Shown here: positions 1-7,629 of the stretch, piece after piece
Position numbering within the stretch: the stretch's first letter is position 1
How the letters are laid out: each line of letters opens with the position of its first letter
Origin: Acidimicrobiia bacterium
GTDB lineage: Bacteria; Actinomycetota; Acidimicrobiia; Spongiisociales; ZC4RG35
Assembly (NCBI GenBank): GCA_015488325.1
Contig: WFOA01000146.1
Location: 1 to 44,794, forward strand
DNA length: 44,794 nt
Direction of reading: 5' to 3'
Made by a program: the position numbers and the translations under genes
Notes under the pieces: model-generated
The model's input: only the letters and a program-made list of their open reading frames with translations
Database searches by the model: none
What the model was told of the DNA's origin: nothing

Positions 1-407
1 GCCCCCGGATCGGGCCCGTAGCGTTCCTCGGTGTCGGGCTGGACGAGGGTGAACGTCCGGGTGGCGACCTGGTAGGGGCCGCTCGGCTCGGGCATGGACG
101 GGACGGGGAGCGCCGCCGGAAGCACCAGCATCAGCGCGACCCCGACGATGCCCAGGGCCCCACGTCGGAACCGCCGGTACCCCCGTACCCGGCGGTCCTC
201 CCAGCCGATGTCGTCGATCGCCAGCGCCACCACGCCGAGGTGGAGGGGGACGAGCTGCCAGCGGAATCCTTCGAACAGCCATTGGGCGAGATCGAGGACG
301 ACCACCAGCACGGCCATCCAACCGCGCCGCCACCGCCGACCGGTGACCACCGGCCAGTAGATGGCACCGACCGCGACGGCGGCGAGGACCGATTCCAGGG
401 GACGCAT
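1..407 (-). CDS. PAF-acetylhydrolase-like alpha/beta hydrolase, N-terminal part (truncated by window edge)
   Basis: The reading frame opens at ATG 407 and runs off the left edge, so only about 135 N-terminal residues are visible. They form a run of hydrophobic membrane segments (an IYWPVV stretch, a VLVVVLDLAQWLF stretch and an ALGIVGVALMLVLPAALP stretch) followed by a periplasmic-looking PSGPYQVATRTFTLV motif. That motif is typical of the start of the hydrolase domain in bacterial platelet-activating-factor acetylhydrolase-like proteins. The catalytic serine, aspartate and histidine would lie outside the window, so the enzyme class is an inference from the N-terminus only. A membrane-anchored esterase or lipase is the best guess. 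The next gene upstream (selenoredoxin) reads the same way and is 78 bases away. Confidence 0.5.
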   Translation of the reverse strand, partial: MRPLESVLAAVAVGAIYWPVVTGRRWRRGWMAVLVVVLDLAQWLFEGFRWQLVPLHLGVVALAIDDIGWEDRRVRGYRRFRRGALGIVGVALMLVLPAALPVPSMPEPSGPYQVATRTFTLVQPDTEERYGPDPG

Positions 408-485
408 GGGTGTGGGGGTTGGGGGCGGTTCGGAACCCTACCGGGCCGGTGCCCGTTTTCCCGATCCCGACGGCCGTCGCCACCC

Positions 486-1010
486 TCAGGTGGAGGCGAC
501 GAGCTCGTCGAGGAGGGCCCGGACCTCCTGTTCGGGTCGTGATCCGGCCCAGGCGGCGACGATCCGCTTGTCGGCGTCGATCACCACCGTCACCGGCTGA
601 CCGGGGATGCCGTAGGCGGCGAAGACCTCTTCACGCTCGTCCAGACCCCACATCACGTTGCCCGACGGGAGGAGCTCCGCCGCCACCTCGGCGGTCCGTT
701 CGAAGGTGCCTCTCCAGGCGGGCGCCACGAAGGCCACCCGGTCCCCGTACTCGGTGGAGAGACGGTCGACGACGGGCAACTCCCGTCGACAGGTCCCTCA
801 CCATTCGGCCCAGAAGATCATGTAGACCGGCCGGGTCTCGTCGGCGAGGGTGAAGGTCCCGCCTTCGCCCAACGCCAAGGTGAAGTCGGGTGCCGTGGGC
901 TGCTCACCGGCCGTGTCGGCGGGTGACAGCGACGCCGCGTCAGGGGTCGGTGACCCGCCACAGGCGGCGGCGACGAGGGCGACGGCGGCGGCGATGACGA
1001 GACGACGCAT
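486..1010 (-). CDS. Predicted selenocysteine-containing thioredoxin-fold lipoprotein (TGA readthrough)
   Basis: The frame from ATG 1010 to the stop at 486 is interrupted by one in-frame TGA at 798-800. Both sides join into one complete TlpA/redoxin-type protein of 174 residues. Residues 1-18 are a lipoprotein signal ending in a lipobox (LVAAAC). The redox loop reads FWAEW-U-GTCRRELP, so the TGA (codon 71) occupies exactly the first cysteine of the usual C-x-x-C site and gives UGTC. The cis-proline segment GIPGQPVTVVID follows. Immediately after the TGA the mRNA can fold a hairpin of the bacterial SECIS type. The family acts as an extracytoplasmic thiol-disulfide reductase. TGA is the normal stop elsewhere in the window, so code reassignment is excluded. 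A TTG nine bases upstream is possible, but ATG 1010 fits the signal peptide and a TAGACT box 8 bases away. The selenocysteine machinery (selA/B/C/D) is not in this window. A sequencing error or pseudogene is the alternative. Confidence 0.8.
765..790 (-). promoter_or_regulatory. Candidate bacterial SECIS element
   Basis: Just downstream of the in-frame UGA, the transcript has a perfect 6-bp stem GACGGG/CCCGUC (787-782 with 776-771) closing a five-base loop AGUUG. It is extended by an outer GUC/GAC pairing (790-788 with 767-765) with a 3-base bulge. The loop starts 17 bases after the UGA, has G at its second position and contains GU, which matches the known minimal rules for bacterial SECIS elements read by SelB. 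The hairpin lies within the coding sequence, as expected in bacteria. Confidence 0.65.
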
Positions 1011-1018
1011 GGGAGGCA

Positions 1019-1024
1019 AGTCTA
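1019..1024 (-). promoter_or_regulatory. -10 box TAGACT of the selenoredoxin gene, leaderless type
   Basis: TAGACT on the minus strand ends 8 bases before ATG 1010, and no Shine-Dalgarno sequence lies between. This places the transcription start at or next to the A of the start codon. Confidence 0.45.
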
Positions 1025-1038
1025 CGGGCCCCGGTCTC

Positions 1039-1476
1039 CTATCGGGGGGCGACGTGACGGCGACATCGTCCCACCAGGGCGAAGTGGGTGGAGTCCACCT
1101 GGTATCCGTAGCGGCGCTCCAACGCCGCCGTCAGCTCGCGAACCTCCTCACGGGGGACGTCCACCGTCTGGCCGCAGACCTCACAGACGAGATGATGATG
1201 GTCGTCGGCGCCGCTGAGATGGACGACGGAGGGCCCGTGGCCGAGGTGGACGTGGTGCAGCAGGCCCGCCTGGTCGAGGGCGTCGAGGGTCCGGTAGACG
1301 GTGGACAGGTCGATGGACCGTCCCGCCACCTCTTCGGCCCGGACCCGCAGCTCGGCGGCGGTGAGATGGGAGGCGTGGGCGGCGGCGAGGACAGTACACA
1401 GGGCCCGCCGGGGAGAGGTCACCCGCAGCCCGGCCGAGCGGAGCGCGGCGACGAGTTCGTCTGCGCTCACGTGCAC
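1039..1476 (-). CDS. Fur-family metal-responsive transcription regulator
   Basis: This is a 145-residue protein of normal Fur length. An N-terminal winged helix (residues 5-85, with the DLSTVYRTLDAL recognition segment near 56-67) precedes the metal-binding dimerisation domain. That domain contains the DDHHHLVCEVCG signature (H93-H95, C98, C101) and a distal H131. The second structural zinc pair is C138-x2-H141 instead of the usual cysteine pair. It starts at GTG 1476 (a second GTG two codons on is possible), 6 bases after the trpD stop, with GGGAGGG inside the end of trpD as ribosome site, so it is probably co-transcribed with trpD. Whether it senses Fe, Zn, Mn or peroxide cannot be told. 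The neighbouring redoxin makes a redox or metal stress role plausible. Confidence 0.85.
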   Translation of the reverse strand: MHVSADELVAALRSAGLRVTSPRRALCTVLAAAHASHLTAAELRVRAEEVAGRSIDLSTVYRTLDALDQAGLLHHVHLGHGPSVVHLSGADDHHHLVCEVCGQTVDVPREEVRELTAALERRYGYQVDSTHFALVGRCRRHVAPR

Positions 1477-1482
1477 CGGTCT

Positions 1483-2505
1483 TCAACCCTCCCGGAGTCG
1501 CCGGCTCCGCTCCACGACCTGGTCCAGGACCCGGCGGGCGGCACCCGAGTCGATGGATTCGGCGGCGAGCTCCACCCCTTCGACGAACCCTTCGGCCAGA
1601 CCCGCCGCCACGAGGGCCGGCGCGGCGTTGACGAGGGCGACGTCGCGGCGGGGGCCGGGAGCGCCGTCGAGGATCTCGGTGAGGATGGCCGCGTTGGTCT
1701 CGGCGTCCCCGCCGACCAGGTCCTCACGCCGGGCACGGGCGACGCCGAAGTCTTCGGGGGTGAACTCGGCGTGGGTGATCTCCCCATCCCGGAGGCGATA
1801 GATGAAGGTGGGTCCGGTCGTGGTCACCTCGTCGAGGCCGTCTTCGCCGTAGTAGACGAACGCGTATTCCGATCCCAGCCTCGCCAGGACGCCGATCATC
1901 CGCTCGGCCATCGCCGGATCGGAGACCCCGATCGCCTGGCGGGTCGCCCCCGCCGGGTTGGCGAGCGGCCCGAGGAAGTTGAACACCGTGGGGATGCCCA
2001 GCTCGCGCCGGACCGGTGCCGCATGCTTCATCGCCGGGTGGTACTGGGGAGCGAAGAAGAAGCCGAACCCGACGTCGCGGACCAGTTGGGCCGTCGCCTC
2101 GGGCGCCAGGTCGATGGCGACCCCCAGGGCCTCCAGGACGTCGGCGGACCCGCACCGCGACGACGCCGACCGGTTCCCGTGCTTGGCCACCCGGGCTCCT
2201 GCACCGGCGGCGATGAAGGCGGCGGTGGTGGAGATGTTGAACGTCCCCGAGCCGTCCCCGCCGGTACCGGCGGTGTCCACCACCGGCACACCGACGTCGA
2301 CGGCGACGGCGGCGGCCCGCATCGCCTCCACCAGACCGGTCATCTCCTCGACCGTCTCACCTTTGATGCGGAGGGCGACGATGAACGCCGCCGTCTGGGC
2401 GGCGGAGGCGTCTCCGTTCATCACCGCCGTCATTGCCGCACGGGCTTCGTCGCGGGTGAGGTCGGCTCCGGCGGCGACCCGGCCGAGGATCTTGGGCCAT
2501 TGCAT
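1483..2505 (-). CDS. trpD: Anthranilate phosphoribosyltransferase
   Basis: This 340-residue cytoplasmic enzyme transfers the phosphoribosyl group of PRPP to anthranilate in tryptophan synthesis. It has the family's glycine-rich PRPP loop DTAGTGGDGSGTFNIST (about residues 78-94), the KHGNRSASSRCGSADVLEALG segment and FNFLGPLANP. All are hallmark TrpD motifs, and the length is standard. It starts at ATG 2505 with a consensus TACAAT box 9 bases upstream. It stands apart from the other trp genes and is followed closely by the Fur-family gene, an arrangement seen in many actinobacteria. Confidence 0.95.
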   Translation of the reverse strand: MQWPKILGRVAAGADLTRDEARAAMTAVMNGDASAAQTAAFIVALRIKGETVEEMTGLVEAMRAAAVAVDVGVPVVDTAGTGGDGSGTFNISTTAAFIAAGAGARVAKHGNRSASSRCGSADVLEALGVAIDLAPEATAQLVRDVGFGFFFAPQYHPAMKHAAPVRRELGIPTVFNFLGPLANPAGATRQAIGVSDPAMAERMIGVLARLGSEYAFVYYGEDGLDEVTTTGPTFIYRLRDGEITHAEFTPEDFGVARARREDLVGGDAETNAAILTEILDGAPGPRRDVALVNAAPALVAAGLAEGFVEGVELAAESIDSGAARRVLDQVVERSRRLREG

Positions 2506-2514
2506 GGAGGAGCG

Positions 2515-2520
2515 ATTGTA
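2515..2520 (-). promoter_or_regulatory. -10 box TACAAT of trpD
   Basis: TACAAT on the minus strand ends 9 bases before ATG 2505. The divergent gene has its own TACAAT at 2560-2565, so the short intergenic region holds back-to-back promoters. Confidence 0.5.
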
Positions 2521-2559
2521 GGTCGCGGCGAGACACCGGGTCCGTCGGACGTCTCCCGG

Positions 2560-2565
2560 TACAAT
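2560..2565 (+). promoter_or_regulatory. -10 box TACAAT of the GGCT-like gene
   Basis: TACAAT lies 22 bases before the proposed CTG start at 2588. This gives a short leader that includes the GGAGG ribosome site at 2577-2581. No clear -35 element is visible. Confidence 0.45.
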
Positions 2566-2587
2566 CCCGGCGGCACGGAGGCTCGCT

Positions 2588-3034
2588 CTGCTCTATTTCC
2601 TGTACGGTGCCCGTCTCGACCCGGACCGCCTCGCCGAGGTGGCACCGAACGCCGAGTTCGTCCGGATCGCCCACCTCCCCGAGGTCCGTCTCTGTTTCCC
2701 TCTCCACCGCCCCGAATTCGGCGGAGGCCTGCCTTCGGTGACGCCAGCCCCCGGCCACACCGTCTGGGGTGCCCTGTTCGAGGTGTCGGCGGAAGAAGCC
2801 GAAGCGATCGACGCCGCCGAGAAGGCGGAGGGACGTCTGCCCACCACCGAGTTCCGCGCCGTCGACCGCGAAGGTGCCACCTACCGGGTCGTCACCCACG
2901 TCGCCGCCGCCGACGGGGAATACGAACCGTCCCGGGAGTACATGGAGGCGGTGGTCACCGGTTCGCGGTGCTGGAAGCTCCCCACCGGCTGGATCGCCGG
3001 CCTCGAGGAGTACCTGGAAGATCCCCTGTTCTGA
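2588..3034 (+). CDS. Gamma-glutamylcyclotransferase-like protein with probable CTG start
   Basis: The protein begins LLYFLYGARLDPDRLAEVAPNAEF, matching the YxxYGxxL opening of the GGCT/AIG2 fold, and continues with TVWGALFEVSAEEAEAID as in that family. It has 148 residues. The first conventional start codon in frame (GTG 2639) would remove the substrate-binding YGA-L motif. The only start that keeps it is CTG 2588, which sits 6 bases after a good ribosome site GGAGG (2577-2581), itself downstream of a TACAAT box. A CTG start is rare in bacteria. The family converts gamma-glutamyl peptides or related amines, but the substrate here is unknown. Family assignment is moderate, since catalytic glutamate placement was judged by eye. 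Confidence 0.65.
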   Translation: MLYFLYGARLDPDRLAEVAPNAEFVRIAHLPEVRLCFPLHRPEFGGGLPSVTPAPGHTVWGALFEVSAEEAEAIDAAEKAEGRLPTTEFRAVDREGATYRVVTHVAAADGEYEPSREYMEAVVTGSRCWKLPTGWIAGLEEYLEDPLF

Positions 3035-3104
3035 TCTGCCGCGTTCGCTCGGATCCCTCGACTCGAGCCCCCCTACCATGCACCGGCGGAGGTGAGATCT
3101 CGAC

Positions 3105-3497
3105 ATGCTGGCGGCCGTGAGATGGGGTGCGGTGGCGTTGGGGGCGGCCGCCGGGGCGTTGGCCGCCACCGTGGCGAGCCTCGCCCTCTGGCCGGTCCTC
3201 GAGTTGGCGAACGTCGAGGGTGCTCCCCTCGCCGCCCTCACCGCCGGGGTGCTCTTCGGTTTCGCCGTGGCCGGGTACCTCGCCGGCCGCCTCGCACCGT
3301 TCCTCGCCCGTTTCCACGGCGCCCTGGCCGGGTTCGGCCTGGTGGTGCTGGTGGTGGTGACCACCCGCCTCGGCGGGAGTCCCGCCCCCACCGGCCAGGT
3401 GGTCCTCCTCACCGTGTTGGGTACGGTCCTCGGTGGCGTCGCCGGCACCGTGGCGGGACGCAGGCACCCGAAGGCCGGGAATATTCGAAGTGGCTGA
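3105..3497 (+). CDS. Small integral membrane protein, unknown function
   Basis: This 130-residue protein consists almost entirely of four hydrophobic stretches (about residues 7-28, 41-60, 68-87 and 98-118) separated by glycine- and arginine-containing turns, ending in a short basic tail. The ATG at 3105 follows GGAGGTG by about 10 bases, and a TACCAT box at 3075-3080 may drive it. It has no recognisable catalytic motif. It resembles the small four-helix membrane proteins of actinobacteria that carry only domain-of-unknown-function labels. It ends just upstream of the RNase P RNA gene. Confidence 0.65.
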   Translation: MLAAVRWGAVALGAAAGALAATVASLALWPVLELANVEGAPLAALTAGVLFGFAVAGYLAGRLAPFLARFHGALAGFGLVVLVVVTTRLGGSPAPTGQVVLLTVLGTVLGGVAGTVAGRRHPKAGNIRSG

Positions 3498-3510
3498 CGT
3501 GATAGCTTGA

Positions 3511-3876
3511 GAGTCGAGTTCGCCGGGCGACCGCGGGCCTTCGGGCCTGAGGAAAGTCCGGACTCCGCAGGGCAGGGTGCTGGGTAACACCCAGGCGGGG
3601 TGACCCGACGGAAAGTGCAACAGAGAGCAGACCGCCGATGGCCTTCGGGCACAGGCAAGGGTGAAACGGTGGTGTAAGAGACCACCAGCATCCCGGGTGA
3701 CCGGGATGGCTCGGCAAACCCCACCCGGAGCAAGGCCAAACAGGGACGCCGGTGGCCCGCCGACGAAGTCCCGGGTAGGCCGCATGAGGCCGGTGGTGAC
3801 ACCGGTCCCAGATGGATGGTCGCCCCGGAGCCGTCGAGGCTCCGGACAGAATCCGGCTTACAGGCGGACTCGACCC
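3511..3876 (+). ncRNA. rnpB: RNase P RNA, bacterial type A
   Basis: This is the catalytic RNA of ribonuclease P, which matures tRNA 5' ends. The conserved core is easy to see: GAGGAAAGTCCGGACTCC near 3549, the ACAGAGAGCAGACCGCC-type segment near 3620, GGTAAGGGTGAAACGGTG-like P10/11 near 3655, and the closing ACAGAATCCGGCTTACAGGCGGACTCGA near 3846. P1 forms from GTCGAGT (3513-3519) and ACTCGAC (3868-3874). The length of about 365 bases is usual for actinobacteria. Long open frames that cross this gene on both strands are not genes. Confidence 0.97.
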
Positions 3877-3902
3877 GGTGGAGGCCCTTCGGGGCCTCCA
3901 CC
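3877..3902 (+). terminator. Perfect UUCG hairpin after rnpB
   Basis: GGTGGAGGCCC, the loop TTCG, then GGGCCTCCACC: an 11-bp perfect stem with a very stable tetraloop, directly after P1 of rnpB and 22 bases before the end of the convergent permease gene. There is no T tract. It probably marks the rnpB 3' end or acts for both strands. Confidence 0.5.
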
Positions 3903-3923
3903 GCGTCGTCGTTCGGCGAGGGT

Positions 3924-6260
3924 TCACACCGAGCGTTCTCTCACCACACGGGCGACGTCGAGGCTGCGGATCGTCCGCAACCCCGGGCGCTGGGAGACGA
4001 ATCCGGCGACGAGGACCGCCAGAGCCGTCCACAGGAACGTGAGGGGACGGATGTGGAGGGTGAAGGTGAACAGGTCCGAGTCGAAGGACGCCATGAAGCC
4101 GGCGGCGACGTAGTAGGCGACGACGAGTCCGGGCAGGGTGGCGGCGACCATGACCGTCAGGTTCTCGACGGTGATGAGCCGGGCCAGCTGCGCCGCCGAC
4201 ACGCCCTCCGCCTTCATCGTCGCCACTTCGACGGTGCGTTCCGCCAGGTTGACGGTCGTGGTGTTGAAGACGAGGACGAAGGCGAGGGCGGCGCCGAGGA
4301 CGAGCATGATCCCGACGAAGGCGTAGAAGAGACCCATGTATTCGTCGGCGGCCGCCTCGAGCGCCCGGGTGGGCACCACCGCCGCCACCCCGGGGGTCGC
4401 TTCCAGGGACCGGCGGACTGCATCCGGGTCGGCATCCGACCGATAGCGGACCATCGCCTGACGGGCGAGCGACGCCACCTGCGGCGCGATGCCGTCGAGG
4501 ACGGCCAGGTCCATGTAGGCCTGGGTGCCGAGGGGCTCGTCCACGAAGCCGGCGATGGGAACGTCGAAGGTCTCCCCGGTGGGTCCGACCCGAACCGTCA
4601 CCGTGTCGCCGACATCTACCCCCAACAGGTCGTGGAGGTCGACGCCCACCAGGAGCCCGTCGCCCAGTCGGAGCTCGTCGTCCGAGGCGGTGAGGAACCG
4701 GTGCATGGTGGTGTCCCGGTCGAACCCCCACAGGATGGTGCCGTAGGTGCGGTCACCGGCGACGATGCTCACCGGGGTCTGGACGACCGGCTCCACGGCG
4801 GCCACCCCGTCGACCCGGCCGAGGGCGGAGAGGTCGCCGGGCGGAGCCAGGAACGCCACCTGGGCGTCTGCCTGTTGGATCTGACGGAACTGGCGGTCCA
4901 AGAGGACCTGGACGGTGTCGATCATTCCCCAGGAGACGAGGACGAGGGTGAGACCGAGGACGACTCCCAGCCCGGTGGCGATGCTCCGACGGGGATTGCG
5001 GAGGGCGTTGCGGACCACGAGCCGGGCCTCTGCCGTGAGCCGCCCCGGCCAGACCCGTTCGACCAGTGTCACCTTTCCCCGCCCGGTCGGTGCGGGACCG
5101 TGCATCGCCTCGGCCGGTTCCAGGGCCATGGCTCGACGGGCCGGCGCCCACGCCGCCAGCGCCCCTCCCACCAGACCGAACAGCACCCCGAACACCGGGG
5201 TGGAGGGCGTCACCCGAACGACGGTGATCGGAACGTAGATCGCCCCCGTATAGGCGTGGGCGATCACCAGGGCGAGACCCGCGCCGGCGGCGGCGCCGGG
5301 GATCGCTCCGACCAGTCCCGTCCCGACCCCGTAGGCGAGGTAGTGGAAGAACACCTGGCGGCGACTCATCCCTTCCGCCCGGAGGGTGCCGATGACGGCC
5401 CGTTGGGCGACGACCATGCGGGTGAGCAGCACCCACATGCCCAGCCCGGCAGCCCCGAGGAACAGCACCGGGAACAGAAACGACATCTGACCGAAGCCCT
5501 GGACGTCCTCTTGGAGGGCGGCGTTGGACGGCTGTTCGTCCCGGGTGTAGGTGTCGCCTCCGCCGGCGGCCATGGCCAGGGTCGCCAGCCGGCTCAGCTC
5601 CGAATCCTGTTCGACCCCCTCTCGGAGACGCACCACCACGTCCCGTACCGCCGCCGGACCGGCGGCCGCCACCACCGGATCGGGGGCGTACAGCACGCCG
5701 AACTGGTCGGGCAGGGCGAGGAGCTCCTGACGGCTCTTCGACGGCCACAGGTACTCGGCCGACGCCCCGATTCCGACGACGGTGACCGGCCGCCAGCCCA
5801 CCGGCGTCGCCACCTCGACGGTGTCGCCGACCTCCAGCTGGAAGGCCCGGGCCAGATGCTGGTCGGCCACCACCTGATCGGCGGCCGACGGGTCGAACAT
5901 GGCACCGTCGAGGACCATCACCTGGTTGACGGTCGCGCCTTCGGGTACCCCCACCACTCTCCCCACCAGCCGGCGGTCCCCGATACGGAACGGAACGTCG
6001 ACGGTGTGCCGCACCTCGGCCGCCTCCACCGCCGGGTCGGCGGCCAGGGTGGCTTCGAGTCCTTCGGGGGCGGCCGTCACCCACAGATCGGCGAAGCCCA
6101 CCCGATCGAACATCGTCTCGTAGGAGGCGGTGAGACTCTGGTAGGCGTCGTAGCTGGCCCCGAACAACATGACCCCGACGAACACCGTGACGACGATGCC
6201 GAGGACCTGGGCCCGACTTCGCCGCAGGTCGCGGCGCAGCTTGACGGTGAGCACCCTCAT
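3924..6260 (-). CDS. ABC transporter permease, FtsX/MacB-like
   Basis: A 778-residue membrane protein with the layout of large MacB-superfamily permeases. It has an N-terminal helix after [18 protein letters not shown], a long extracytoplasmic domain, a three-helix FtsX core near residues 265-390, then a second extracytoplasmic domain (about 440-640) and a second FtsX core in the last 130 residues. This family does not usually move substrates through a channel. It uses ATP hydrolysis by its partner to do mechanical work outside the membrane, such as lipoprotein, peptide or drug extrusion. It follows its ATPase by 7 bases, within a TetR-ATPase-permease operon. The substrate is unknown. Confidence 0.9.
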   Translation of the reverse strand: MRVLTVKLRRDLRRSRAQVLGIVVTVFVGVMLFGASYDAYQSLTASYETMFDRVGFADLWVTAAPEGLEATLAADPAVEAAEVRHTVDVPFRIGDRRLVGRVVGVPEGATVNQVMVLDGAMFDPSAADQVVADQHLARAFQLEVGDTVEVATPVGWRPVTVVGIGASAEYLWPSKSRQELLALPDQFGVLYAPDPVVAAAGPAAVRDVVVRLREGVEQDSELSRLATLAMAAGGGDTYTRDEQPSNAALQEDVQGFGQMSFLFPVLFLGAAGLGMWVLLTRMVVAQRAVIGTLRAEGMSRRQVFFHYLAYGVGTGLVGAIPGAAAGAGLALVIAHAYTGAIYVPITVVRVTPSTPVFGVLFGLVGGALAAWAPARRAMALEPAEAMHGPAPTGRGKVTLVERVWPGRLTAEARLVVRNALRNPRRSIATGLGVVLGLTLVLVSWGMIDTVQVLLDRQFRQIQQADAQVAFLAPPGDLSALGRVDGVAAVEPVVQTPVSIVAGDRTYGTILWGFDRDTTMHRFLTASDDELRLGDGLLVGVDLHDLLGVDVGDTVTVRVGPTGETFDVPIAGFVDEPLGTQAYMDLAVLDGIAPQVASLARQAMVRYRSDADPDAVRRSLEATPGVAAVVPTRALEAAADEYMGLFYAFVGIMLVLGAALAFVLVFNTTTVNLAERTVEVATMKAEGVSAAQLARLITVENLTVMVAATLPGLVVAYYVAAGFMASFDSDLFTFTLHIRPLTFLWTALAVLVAGFVSQRPGLRTIRSLDVARVVRERSV

Positions 6261-6267
6261 CGTCGCC

Positions 6268-6981
6268 TCACCATTCGAGCCGGTCGGCGGCGACCGGGTT
6301 CGGGTTCAGGGTGTCGGCGACGATGCGCCCGTCCCGTAGGCGAATCACCCGGTCGGCCATCTCGGCGATGACTGCGTTGTGGGTGACCAGCAGCACCGTC
6401 ATCGCCCGTTCCCGGTTGAGACGGGAGATGACGTCGAGGACCCTCCGCCCCGTCTCCAGGTCGAGGGCTCCGGTCGGCTCGTCGGCCAGCAGCAGGCGTG
6501 GACGTTTGGCGACGGCCCGGGCGATCGCCACCCGCTGCTGTTCGCCGCCCGACAGCGCCGCCGGGAAGTGGTCGGCACGGTCGGCCATGCCGACCGCCTC
6601 GAGGGCGGCGCGGGCCTGGTCGCTACCGTCCCGGCCCGTCAGTTCGGTGATGAGCTGGACGTTCTCGAGGGCGGTGAGGGTGGGGATCAGGTTGAAGAAC
6701 TGGAACACGAAACCGACGTGTTCGCGGCGGAATCGGGTCCTCCCTTCGCTGTCGAGGCCGTCGAGACGGATCCCGTCCACTTCGAGGTGACCGGCGGTGG
6801 GGACGTCGATGGCGCCGACCAGGTTGAGGAGGGTGGTCTTTCCCGAACCGGAGGGGCCCAACAGGACGACGAACTGACCGGATTCGATCTCGAGATCGAC
6901 CTCGACGAGGGCGTCCACCGCCACGGCACCGGTCCCGTAGGTCCTGCCGAGGCCTTCGGCCCGGACCGCCATCTCATTCAT
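6268..6981 (-). CDS. ABC transporter ATP-binding protein, MacB/LolD type
   Basis: The 237-residue nucleotide-binding subunit drives the adjacent FtsX-like permease. All ATPase motifs are intact: Walker [10 protein letters not shown] (about residues 42-50), Q-loop in FVFQFFNL, signature [14 protein letters not shown] (about 142-155), Walker [14 protein letters not shown], and the switch histidine in LLVTHN. The [14 protein letters not shown] segment is typical of the LolD/MacB subgroup. Its start overlaps the end of the TetR gene by 8 bases, so the three genes are translated from one transcript. Confidence 0.95.
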   Translation of the reverse strand: MNEMAVRAEGLGRTYGTGAVAVDALVEVDLEIESGQFVVLLGPSGSGKTTLLNLVGAIDVPTAGHLEVDGIRLDGLDSEGRTRFRREHVGFVFQFFNLIPTLTALENVQLITELTGRDGSDQARAALEAVGMADRADHFPAALSGGEQQRVAIARAVAKRPRLLLADEPTGALDLETGRRVLDVISRLNRERAMTVLLVTHNAVIAEMADRVIRLRDGRIVADTLNPNPVAADRLEW

Positions 6982-7573
6982 CTTCGGGTCCTCCGATCAG
7001 TCTCACGATCTCGCCTACCAGCGGGGTGAAGTCGACGTCGGGGTCGACGTAGCGGTGGAGGGCGACGCCGTCGAGGAGCGCCGCGACGAGCTGCGCCATC
7101 CCGACCGGGTCGACGGCGGCGGGGAGTTCCCCGGCGTCGACGTCCCGACGGACCCGGTCGACGAGGGCCTCTCGGTAGCCGGCGAGGACCTGCGAGATCA
7201 TCCGTTCGACGTCGGGGCGGCGCTGGGACTGCACCATGATCTCGAACAGGATCCGACCCTGCGGCCCGGTCATGTCCATCTCTGTGAGGAGACGTAGCGA
7301 CTCGGCGACGGCGGTGACGAACCGCGGTTCGTCCAACAGCACGGCGGCGGGTCCTTCCACGGCCGCCATCATCGCCCGGGAAGCCGCCTCCAACAGCAGG
7401 GCCTCCATCGATTCGAAGTGGTAGTGGACGACTCCCGGGTTCACGCCGGCCCGTGCCGCCACCGACCGGGTCCGGGCAGCGTCCCAGCCCACCTGGGCGA
7501 TCTCTTCGGCGGCCGCCGCCAACAGCCGGTCCCGGGTGGAGGCCTGCACCCCTTGGTCATCCGTCCTGGTCAT
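6974..7573 (-). CDS. TetR-family transcription regulator
   Basis: This 199-residue regulator has an N-terminal helix-turn-helix (about residues 12-58; AARTRSVAARAGVNPGVVHYHF is the recognition unit) and a helical ligand-binding C-terminal domain. ATG 7573 was chosen because the next frame opening upstream adds 50 arginine-rich residues unlike the family, and a TACGGT box ends 9 bases before this ATG. It overlaps the ATPase gene downstream by 8 bases and so probably regulates its own export operon. A TGGTCA/TGACCA palindrome covers its start codon, which fits autorepression. The ligand is unknown. Confidence 0.9.
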   Translation of the reverse strand: MTRTDDQGVQASTRDRLLAAAAEEIAQVGWDAARTRSVAARAGVNPGVVHYHFESMEALLLEAASRAMMAAVEGPAAVLLDEPRFVTAVAESLRLLTEMDMTGPQGRILFEIMVQSQRRPDVERMISQVLAGYREALVDRVRRDVDAGELPAAVDPVGMAQLVAALLDGVALHRYVDPDVDFTPLVGEIVRLIGGPEDE

Positions 7574-7582
7574 CTGACCAAG
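7552..7582. promoter_or_regulatory. Candidate TetR operator
   Basis: CTTGGTCA (7552-7559) and TGACCAAG (7575-7582) form perfect 8-bp inverted arms. Between them lies another TGGTCA (7567-7572), so TGGTCA-TC-TGACCA (7567-7580) is a compact palindrome. The site covers the start codon of the TetR gene and abuts its -10 box (7583-7588). Binding here would block the leaderless transcript of the operon. Confidence 0.5.
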
Positions 7583-7588
7583 ACCGTA
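7583..7588 (-). promoter_or_regulatory. -10 box TACGGT of the TetR-ABC operon
   Basis: TACGGT on the minus strand ends 9 bases before ATG 7573, directly beside the palindrome. Confidence 0.4.
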
Positions 7589-7616
7589 GGTGGTGTCCGC
7601 CCCCGCAGCAAACCCG

Positions 7617-7622
7617 TATCCT
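7617..7622 (+). promoter_or_regulatory. -10 box TATCCT of the SRAP gene, leaderless type
   Basis: TATCCT ends 7 bases before ATG 7630, the classic spacing for a leaderless transcript. No ribosome site is present. Confidence 0.5.
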
Positions 7623-7629
7623 CGCCTCC

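Noticed and set aside
798-800. The redoxin gene as a pseudogene cut by a nonsense mutation
   Set aside because: The TGA sits precisely at the active-site cysteine, both flanks are intact and in frame, and a SECIS-like hairpin follows. A random stop would rarely meet all of these.
850-3120. A 756-codon open frame on the plus strand across the redoxin, Fur and trpD genes
   Set aside because: It is a mirror of real genes on the other strand caused by high GC. Its product is low-complexity Gly/Arg/Pro with no domain.
3816-6371. A 851-codon open frame on the plus strand starting inside rnpB
   Set aside because: It crosses the end of the RNase P RNA and is antisense to the FtsX-like permease; the protein is His/Asp/Gly-rich without motifs.
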